Assembly: GCA_031213475.1 (NCBI GenBank)
Contig: JARUPZ010000005.1
Coordinates: forward strand, 3,263,732-3,327,731
Source: Nereocystis luetkeana
Lineage: Eukaryota > Sar > Phaeophyceae > Laminariales > Laminariaceae
Length of the DNA: 64,000 nucleotides
Direction of reading: 5' to 3'
The notes beneath the pieces were generated by a model that saw only the letters and a list, made by a program, of their open reading frames with translations, had not been told where the DNA came from and searched no databases. Below are positions 22,001-32,797 of the stretch, in pieces. Every line of letters starts with the position of its first letter. Position 1 is the first letter of the stretch. Both the position numbers and the translations under genes were made by a program.

Positions 22001-25000
22001 CCTCTGGCCGGAGGTGACGACTTCAGACGCCGTCGCTGTGTTCCGCGACGCGCACGAGGAAACGAGCGGTGAAGTGGACTACCAGGTGTTTCTGAAGTTG
22101 GCAGACCGGTGGCAGTTTTTCAGCAATGCCCTGCAGCTACCTGTGCACATGCCGAGCCGAGCGGACCTCGGGGAAGGGATGGACATGGACACGAGGAGCA
22201 ACCTGGGCGCGCTCGTGCACCGCCACTACGCTCTCATGAAGCCCGCGGTGGAGGCGGTCAAAGAGCGCATGCCCGAAAGTGCCGTGAAGCAACTGCTCAA
22301 GTGCCAGAGGGCGGTGGAGAGAGAACTCCAAGATGTGAGACTCGAACAGTATTCTCCTGGGAGTTCGGAATGGAAACCGGAAGAAATGTTTTTTTGTTGT
22401 ATATATTCTACATTGCTTCCTCAGCCGCAGAATCTCTTGACCGATTATTTTATTTTTTCCGGAATCAGCGCGTACAGGTTCATGAGAACAATACCATTTT
22501 TTTCTGGGTTTCGTTGTTGATCATAACATTTTCATCTCCATTGTGTGCGATTGCATTGGTCCCGTTCATCTCAAATCACCTCAATCATCGATTGCCACCG
22601 CTTCTTCTGCGAAAGGAATCTACAGTCGGTTTTTCCCGAAGCTGCAACTTGTACGAGTGCCAAATGGCGATGGCGTAACCCCCCTCGACCACTGTCGCGC
22701 TACAGTTCATACTGTAATGTCGGTGTGCTTGAAGTCATACCTGGCTGGGACAAAACCGCTACCTGATATTTAATACTCGTAGCATAGCAAGGCTTGCTAG
22801 AAGAAGACCCTCCCTTCCTAAGAGGCCGACCCCCAAAAAAACGATTATACACGTTTGCAGGCTACTACGGCGGCCCGAAACCGACCCGATTCGCCTCGCC
22901 TATCAGAAGAAGCGGAGGCCCCGCCAAGGGAGATCGACAGCACCGGTGGCGGTGGTGGTGGCAGCAGGTGCGAAGGGTCGGAGCAGTCTCCCACGCCTCA
23001 AGCAACATCCATGGATGGCACGAGGCCCCTCGCGGCGTACCGGAGGCTGCTGGCGATTCTCTATCACATCCGAAACGTGCGGCACGAGTCCGGGCCGGGG
23101 TATGAGCTACCTTACGGGAAAGGAGCGACGGTCGTGCAGAAAACGGAGGCAGAGTTCCGGGCGATCGAGACGCTTTTCTTCGATCTCCACGTCGACCCGC
23201 GCTTTCAGACGTACGAGAAGATCCGCAAGCGGCTGGCATCGACCCGGGTGCAGCGGACATGGAGGAAGAGGCTGACGCGCTCTTGCGAGGTGCCTCTGGG
23301 CATGCTCAGGCTCATGCGCCCGGGATACCTTAGGGGAGTGGGGGGCATCGCGGCGAGGGCTGTCCATCACCCGCCGTTCTGGTCGCAGCAGCAGATTGCG
23401 GAAGTCTACACGGCCAAGCTCAGGTGAGACGAGCCATGTGGTGCCACGGTACGACAGAAAGGGGGGGAGTCACTTACTTTTCGGGCCAAACTATACCACA
23501 CCTCGAACAGATCAGATACATCATGTACAGATGGATCATACAGATCATGATCTACTGTGGAGGATCTAGTTCCGCACCTGCTGTTGTGAGAGGTTGTGCA
23601 GGATCTGCATATATGCGCTAGGTCGTGTAGAGTTTTTACGGGTTCTTAGACCGCCAACATGAGCTATTAATAGATCATACAAGATATAATATGGGGTGTA
23701 TGTCTGACTTGGTCGATCTAAATCAAGAGGTGGGAATGATCTGTAGATTATCTGTCAGAGGCGTGCGACCATTGCATCTGACTCACAGACCTCAACTGAG
23801 GGACCTGCACAGTACCAGGTACCAGGTATCGTTTTTCAATCCCAGGTTGTGTGTTTGCAGTTATACTCGTTGCATGCCAATAGCCCATAGTAAGGCCGTT
23901 CGCGGGGTTGGTTGCGCATACATTGTCATATACCCCCTCTACGTTTTGTTTCCGTAGCCGTGCATGACCACAGCCAGATAATGCCTACCGGTACAGTGAA
24001 ATGACTGGCACATCCGCCGCTTGCGCGCCCAACTCAAAGACCGAGCAGCGTCGCAGCTCTCAGGTTGTAGTGATAACCTGCTGCTGCACGAGATGCCTCT
24101 ACGGTGAGGGGGGGGTGTACTCGATAGGAGAGATGCACTCGATCTCGTGCGTGGCCGTAGTCGTATGACCATAGACCCTCGCATCCCTACAACAATGCCG
24201 GGACGGAGCATGTCGGGTTTTCCCCGATCAGGCAGACATTGCCTGCACCAAGCGCGAAGCGCCGTGAGGTGTCCGGTGAGTCGCATGAAGGGTGAGCTGC
24301 ATCCTACTAAGAACCGCTTGTGAGGCGGACTTGCATATGGATGACAGCTTCAATGAGTTCATTTAATATCCGGTGTAGGCAATTCCAGAGACAGCAATGG
24401 GACTACTATGTAACTGCCTCTTGGGTGCCTTACCTTGAACACTACGTGATACGGTGAGGAGGGGGGGGGGATACCATAACTTTTCACCCAAAACCTTACA
24501 TGAGGGGAACTCTGGGTATTCGTCTCCTCACCCAACCTCCGGATTTGAGAAAACTGCACGTGCCATCCGAAGCCCTAGACTATACGCCAGAAATAAAAAT
24601 TGTGCAAAACACAACACAAGGGGTCGTACATATTGGAAAAATGTAATCCCAAGCTGCGCGATCAAAAAAGTCCTCGAAATTCATCTTCGCAAGCTGCTTG
24701 GCGTGAAACTTGATGCTTCGATCAGAGCGTGCTGTGGAGTGTGCAAGTTTTAGAGTGGTCTAACAAAAATTCAGACTTAACCTGGTATGGTATTGTATAG
24801 TATAGTATAGTATAGCATAGTATAGTATAGTATAGTATAATATAGTATAGTATAGTATAGTAGAATATAGTATAGTATAGTATAGTATAGTATAGTGTAA
24901 TATAGTATAGTATAGTATAGTATAGTATAGTATAGTATAGTATAGTATAGTATAGTATAGTATAGTATAGTATAGTATAGTATAGTATAGTATAGTATAA

Positions 25001-28000
25001 TATAGTATAGTATAGTATAGCCCTGAACGGGATACCCACACCCATACCCGTACCGCGGCAGGATTCAAGAGGGTGGCGGCAGCAATGGCAGAGATGCATA
25101 CCTGGCGTACGCCTACAGGTCTTTTGGGGCTTTGGAAGGGAACGCAACAAACTAAACGACAGAATAGTAGTGTGAATGAAGAGCAAAGTGGTGCCGTCCG
25201 CCCGCTGCGAAACACTTTCGGTTGCTTCTCTGGTTGTCCGTACAGCAGGGTGTCCGGGGTCATGAAGGCGGTACAGAACCGACGAGAAAATCACCCCCCA
25301 ACTCCCCGCACCATCACTGCCTTTTTATTTGTCTCCCCCGTCTCCCCTACAATAGTACACCCCCCTCCCCCCTACCACCCACGTGGCTCGTGCAGTTACC
25401 ATACTCGTAGCCATCAAGGAGGTATCAAACCGACAGGAAAATCACGCCCCGGCTTTCGAACGATCATGATATATCTCTTTCCCGTCCCCTGCAATCCACT
25501 ACCTCCCCTGCCCCACACGAACTCCCCTATCCTCCACCACTTATCCTACCCCACACAAGCCCCCCCACCACCCATCGCCTCCCCTGACCCACACAAACTC
25601 CCCTATCATCCGCCACCTCCTCCGTCCCAAACGAACCTCCCTACCACCCACCGCCTCGCCTGTCCCACACAAACTTCCCTACCCTCCACCATTTCCCGTG
25701 TCCCACATGAATCTCCCTACCATCTACGGCCTCCCCTGTCCGACGAAAACTCCTCTTCCACCCACTTCCTGCCCTGCCCGACATAAACTACCTCTCTCTA
25801 TATGTCTGTCTGTCTGTCTGTCTGTCTGTCTTTGTGTCTGTCCGTCTGCTTATCTCGTTTTTCCCTCTCTCAGGAACGACTCACAGGCCGGGCGTAACGG
25901 CCTCCCCCTCCGCGGGAACGTGTCGGGCCCGTCGCGCCGACCTCTCTTCTGGGTGACCTTCGACCACCTCGTGCGCCAGTGGGGAACTCCCGAGCTCGCC
26001 GAAAGAGCGGCGCAGGACTTGTTCTTCAACGTGAGATCCCTAGCGCCGGCGCTATCGCGGCTACGGCTGTTCGCGGCCTTTTCGGGGTGTCTTCCTCACG
26101 AGGACTCCGGCCCTTCTTTTGAGGGAGACGTGGAGTTGCACAGCGAGGAGGCGCTAGCGTTTTACCTTAGGGCGGTGGCGGCGTTCCATCGGGTTGGGGG
26201 GCAGGCGGGACCTGCCGTGGGCACTGGGGGAGATGCCGCGGGCGGGGGCGGGAGTGGGGACGTGGCGGCGAAGGGTGGCCACGGTAACGACGAGCTGAAG
26301 GCGTGAGTGGCATGAAAGCCTTGTGTGTGAGATTTTTTCGTGCGATTGTTTTCCTGCGGGGGGATGAGTATGTAGCTTATGCGTTGCGGCGCGTTGCGCT
26401 GTGATACGTAGTCGTGGAAGAGATTTTCGCTTTGCTGCTGTTTCAGCCTAGCGCCACCGACCTACATACATGCTTTGCGAATCGCGAAGGGAGGGTGGCC
26501 TCATAGTACGGTGGCGTTTCTACCGGGTGGTGTCTTATTGTGGAAGGCGAGCGATCAACGAGCACAGGCTCCATCATAGCTGCTGCACATACACACACTT
26601 GCAGAGAAAAAGGGAGAGGCAGAGTGATCACGCCCGCGCACGCTTGTCCCGTCCCGTCCCGCATGAGGTACTAGTGAGTGCGATACTACGCTGACCGACC
26701 CGTGGTGTGGGCAGGACAAAATAATGCCAGGGCACATTTTTTGCGTGCACAACAAATGCACCACCCTAACCCTTCTTTTTTCAATTATCCGGCAGACGGG
26801 AAGCTTAAGCTCGCCAAACTTCCACATACCGCTCTGGTGGGTAAATACAATGTGCATTTAGACTCTGAAGTCAACGTCAAACGGGTGTCATGTTCCAGGC
26901 CTGGGTGGTATAAAATGCGTGCCGTGAATCAATTTAGCTCGGCTGTATGTAGTACACAACGACTACTGTTACATGGCAACAGAACCCATTTGGTGTCTGG
27001 TCGGATTTGGGGGCGGCGACGCACGCGTGTGGTGTGCATGCAGTAGAAGTCCTTATCGCGACGCGCGCGTAGGATTGTAGACAAGGGAGCTTTGTTTTCT
27101 GTTGCGTGGCAGCTTCGTCCCAAGCTGTACCCCTCTGCCCCCTCTCCACCTCACCCCGGATCCTCCCAGATACCTCTCTAGCAGCGGAAGCTCCAGAAGT
27201 GGAGTCGTTGTTTTTGATCTCGATTGTGTGGCATCGTATCGTTCACGTTGTACCCCACCCCCGGAACAAGAAGGCGACAAGAAAACCCAAGGTACTTTAT
27301 ACAGTATGCAGTATATGAACGAACACAAAATAAGTGCCCAAATGTTGGTGGTGTTTATGTTAGCAGCCGTAACGGTGCCCCGTCTCAGTAGGAATCCGTG
27401 ATCAACAGCCGAATGGCTTGAGACGTACAAGACGTACAACGAAGGAGCACGCCCCCCCCCAACGTCCGGCCCCCCCCGACCTCGCCCCACCCCCTCCCCC
27501 AGGTACCTCTCTAGCCTTGGAAGCTCTGCGAGTGGCGCCGGGCTTGGCGACACGACTGGTGAAGTCGGATCCCTGAAAGAAGTCGGAAGCATGACCGCGA
27601 TGCTCTGCGACGAGCCCAAGGCCGTTCCCGAGCTGTTCCCCGTGACGCTGCAGGACACCAGAACGAGCCGTCAGTACTGGCACGAGAGCGCGGGTGTAGC
27701 CCAGACCGTTGCAAAAGAGCTGTTTGAGAAGTGCTCCCAGTCGCCTCCGGCTGAAGCAGGCCCGGGGGGTGGGGTTGGAGGAGGAGGAGTGTTGTACAGG
27801 GCTCGTGTGTCCGAGGTGGAGATGTCTCTCGGGAAGCTGATGGGACACCCCGCGGTCACGGGCGGGAGGGAGAAGAGGGTCGACGTGGACGATGTGCTGT
27901 GGCTGTTCATGAGGCACTGGCTGGTGGGATACGGTAGAAAAAATAGTTTTAGCTTGTTCTGCACGTTGCTAACCTATAACCACTCTCATCGGGACTAGAA

Positions 28001-31000
28001 TACACGCTTGGGCTTGATGTGGACATCAATCGATGCCTGTATTAAAGAGCAGTGGTGCACTGTTGACAGCACCTTAAACATGCCTGGTAATGATCAAGGG
28101 TCATTAGGGTAGAAATATATAGATCAAGAGGCACACATGATGGCTTAGCCAAGGACACAGCTGCCGCGTCTTGGCGTGATTGGTGAAAATTAGCGCGTCG
28201 GTAATTGATACCGGGTGAGTCTTTCTCGCTCTCACGACCAGGAGGAGGGCAATACGGGTGTGGCAATCCGTTCTTGAACACCGTGAAAAAAGCGGGCCCA
28301 TCTAGCCCTCAAGTGGTGCCTGTTACTGCGGAAACAAGTAGGATGTTCGTTCACGTGAAACATTTCAATATTGGACGCGAGAGCTCACGGATAGAGCGTT
28401 CTTAGCCCGATTTGTGCCACGCCATTTGCCGTTTGCCAAAACCCAACACTTTCCATTCGCGGACGGAATGATGGAAATACACAGAACTCACCATTCCTTG
28501 CACATGAATGTGACATCTTTACGCCCCCCGGCCCCCATCTATTTTATATAGGTTGGGTTGGCGTCGGTTGGCAACGACAATGTAAAACATGCCGCTCACT
28601 ACGTGAGCTAGACAACCAGGGGACCGTTTTTACTTTATTTTTGGCGGTCGCCCACAGCTGGTTGTCGAGTTAGATCATTTGTGCGAGGTGAAGAAACTTT
28701 ACTCCGCACAAGTGAGAATGATCGTATCACGTAGTGTTCAAGGTAAGGCACCCAAGAGGCAGTTGCATAGTACTCCCATTGCTGTCTCTGAAACTGCCTA
28801 CACCGGATATTAAATGAACTCATTGAAGCTGTCATCCGTATGATAGTCCGCCTCACAAGCGGTTTTTAGTAGGATGCAGTTCACCCTTCATGCGACTCGC
28901 CGGACACCTCACGGCGCTTCGCGCTTGGTGCAAGCAATGTCTGCCTGGTCGGTGAAAACCCGACATGCTCCGTCCCGGCATTGTAGGGATGCGAGGGTCT
29001 ATGGTCATACGACTACGGCCATGCATGATATCGAGTACATCTCTCCTATCGAGTACACCCCCCGCCACCCCATGCCCCCCTCCATCCCCCTTCCTTCTCC
29101 CCCCCTCCCCCCCCCTCCCCTCACTTCCCTTCCCCCCTGCCCCCCCTCCTTTCCCCTTCCGTCCCGCCCCCTCGCCTTGCAGGTGGTACGACGACATCGA
29201 AAGCAATTGGTAGACCGAGCCGTCGGCCTTGTCCCCTCTTCTTCCTCCGCCCCACAAGATGCGGAGGGGTTCTCTCCCCTAGTGTCGGCCGACAGCTTCA
29301 AAGCCGTCATGGCGCGCTTCGAGAAGCTGAGCAGATATGCTTCGCCTAGAGGGGTGTCCGAGCTCGTACACGGGGATGCTTACCTTGTGGCTCTGGGGCT
29401 TTCTCGCATGCAAGAGGTGCGACCGGGTTTGTGATTTCTCGAAATTTGTGGTATTGCCATTTTTTTTGCCCTACCTACGTACCGCAATGTATCGAATGTG
29501 TTCCAATCCGACTATTCCATTACGAAGTGCTGTTTCAGCGGTCGACGTGAAATTAGCTATTTCTACACAGATCTGGATCACGTTTATCGGACAGCTTATG
29601 ACCTACCTGGTAGATCATCTAGATCATATACTCGCCTCTCGGATGCAAGAGGTGCGGGTGCGGGCCTGTATACGGTGCCTCAGACATACAGTAGTTCAAG
29701 AAACGTAAGTATTTGAAGGCGCAGGGTTCAAAGGTGTCTTGAGTAAGGCGTATTCTCTGAGATACCGCCACACCAGGTTGTCTGCGTCATACTCGGGTTA
29801 TGTGCTCGGGTACTCTCAGAGCATATTCCCGGGTACCCCCAGAGTATATACCCGGGTGCCCCCGACAATATTTACCTGGGTACCCCCCAGAGTATATACC
29901 CGGGTATCCCCGGGAGTATATACGCGGTTATCCCCCAGAGTACTTACCCGTGTACCTCTCTGAGTATATACCCGGAGTATATACCTGAGTACCCTCCAGA
30001 GTACATACCCAGGTACCTCCCGGAGTAAATACCCTATTAAACACACCCTTAAATCATTGAGCTGTCGACGTGAAATCAACCGTCCCAAACATCGGGACAG
30101 CCAATCGAACGCGCCCGAACGGCATGCAGTGTACACTCAAGGCACTCCCCTCGTGAAACAGTGGGGTATGGAGTTTTACTACATCATCACTTACATGGAG
30201 TTGTTTCTTCTTCTTTCTTGCCGTGCCAACACCGCCCTCGTCCTCGATTCCTTCCCGCCCGTTCTTCGCTACGAGTGCACAGAACAAGGCCGTCTCTCAC
30301 CGCGAGGCTACGAAAGCGGCACTGCTGTCCAGTCCGGTCTTGCTCTGGGACGTGAGCGGCGCAAGGGAGGAGCAGCAGATCCCGCCCGTCTTCAGCGTTC
30401 GGGCCACAAGGAGCTGGCTGCTGTCGGCGTGGACACGGTATTCCCACCCTTTGAAGGTGATCTTGTTGTCAACCATCTCAATTGGCGGAGGGCGGGAGGA
30501 GGGGGGAGGGGGCAGGGAGGAGGGGGCGAGCGCGGGGGGAGGGGGGGGGGTGTACCAGTACTCGATATCATGCATGACCGTAGTTGTAAAAGGGCGGGGG
30601 GGGGGGGGGGCAAAAGAGGGTGGGGGGGGGAAGGGAGGGTCCTCAAACCAGTGCGCATTTAAAATAGGCGGCTAGACTATACCAGGTACAGTTTTTGAGG
30701 GTGAGTATGACAGGAATGATGAGGCTAGCAGCAGAGTGCCTTATGAAGCCGTCGCGTCGTACTGTGCGAGACGTGGCGTGGAACTCCCGCGGTTCATGCC
30801 CGAACTTGAACTGCAACGAGATCAACGCATAAACACGCGCCTAACTCTACTTTTAGCTTGGGACGCACTGAATTATTGCGCTGCTGTGCCGAAGGCCATG
30901 GCGTGTTACCCGCACTAAGCAGTGTAAACGTTATCGAGTGAGGATGGAGCTTTCCACATGCCTCTAGATTGACGCGAATGCCCACCCCCACCCCTCACCA

Positions 31001-32691
31001 TCGTCTTCCTCCAGCGTCACCTCGTTGGTCGTTCTACAGCTGTTTTCGTTATTTTCGTTGTTGTTGCGGTGTTCACATCAATTCATCACCAGGATAAGCA
31101 GTTGGTCACAAGGCCGACTCGCGTAGACCACTCTACGCACATGCATACGGGGTCGCGCTGAATGACCATGTACCGGTGCATGCACAAAGTAGGCTTACTG
31201 CGCACGGTAAAAATCAAACAATACCTCGTACCGGTACGCGCTTCACCCCCCCTGCCCCCTGCCCCCACCCCATGTCTTCCCCTGTTTCTATCACGCGACG
31301 CAAAGTTCATACAGTTTGCTATAACGGGAGACCAAAGTAACTAGGACCAAATATTGTTAGTAAAAATAGCGAAATACATAGGTTTTTGGGTGTACCGTAG
31401 GTCCCATTTAATATGGTCCCCCGTAATAGCAATTCTTTACATCGTTTCCGGAAAATTTGGCGCCGAAACACGAACGCAGGTAGTCATAGGTGCACTTGTC
31501 AAGGGGTTCAACCTCCCTGTCGGATAAGCGGTTTAAGCCCGCGATAGAACGCCGCATGCACACACACGCGCACATCCACATGTACACGCCACCAAATGCG
31601 AGGAAGTCCCCCCCCCCCCCCTCCCCTCCCTCTAGCTCTCCGTCCCGAGAGGGATGCGTGGTCAATGGCCAGATGACTAAGGCACAAGCAACTAATGAGA
31701 CCCTCTTCCCCCCCCTCTATATATTATGTATAGGTTGGGTTGGCGTCAGTTGGCAACGGCACTGTAAAACATTCCGTTCACCGCGTGAGCTAGACGACCA
31801 CGGTACCGCCTTGTTTTGGGCGGTCGGTCACATCTGGCGATCGAGTTATAGATCATTTGTGCGGGGTGGACAACCTTTTCCTCCGCTCAAGGGGAATCAT
31901 TTTATGACGCCTTAGGGGTTCCATATTAAATAGAATCTACGGTCCATACAAAAAAATTATGTACATTTCGCTATTTTTACTAACACTATTTGGTCCTATT
32001 TACTTTGGTCCCCCGTAATAGTGTTTGTGGTAAGGCACCCACGAGGCAGTTCCATCGTACCCTCATTGCTGTGTTGTGGAAGTGGCCACACCGGAAAATA
32101 AATAAACTTATTGATGCTGTCGTCCATGCTCAAGTCCGCCTCACAAGCGTAGGATGCAGCGCACCCTTCATGCGACTCGCCGAACACCCCACAACGCTAC
32201 GAGCTTGGTGCATGTAATGCCTGCCTGGTCGGTAAAAACCCGACGTTCTTCTCCCCGACATGGTAGGGATGCGCGGATTTATGGTCATGCCGACTACGGC
32301 CATGCATGAGATCGAGTACACCCCCCCCCCCCCCCCCCCCCCACGCCGCTCCCTAACCTTGCTTGTTTCTCCCTCTATACCTCCCGACAATTTTCCTTCC
32401 GAAAAATCCAAATGAAGGCCGGGATTCCCCGTTTAGTGCAAGAGTTGCAGGAGAGCTTGAGTATTTCTGCTGGCGACAGCAGTGGCAGTGACAGTGAGAG
32501 TGATGATGATGCTAATAGTCACAAGCGAAGGCCGGGGGGCGGGGGGCGGGGCGGCATAGCAGCTGAGAGGGGCGGGGGGACGCTCGAGACAGCGCAGGCA
32601 ACGCTGGCGAAAAGACGAAAAGGTGACGGGTTATGCATTACTACTACTACTACTACTACTGTTTATACTACTACTACTACTCCTACTACTA

Positions 32692-32733
<42 letters not shown>

Positions 32734-32763
32734 CACTACTACTACTACTACTACTACTGTTAA

Positions 32764-32797
<34 letters not shown>

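Noticed and set aside
24722-25294. ORFs of ILYYT repeats
   Set aside because: Translation of a TATAG microsatellite; no coding evidence.
30297-30575. Minus-strand reading VDNKITFKGWEYRVHADSS with a GTGAGAG donor
   Set aside because: It looks protein-like, but the plus-strand reading of the same DNA has acceptor, donor and phases fitting exons 5 and 7, so the antisense reading is taken as a shadow.
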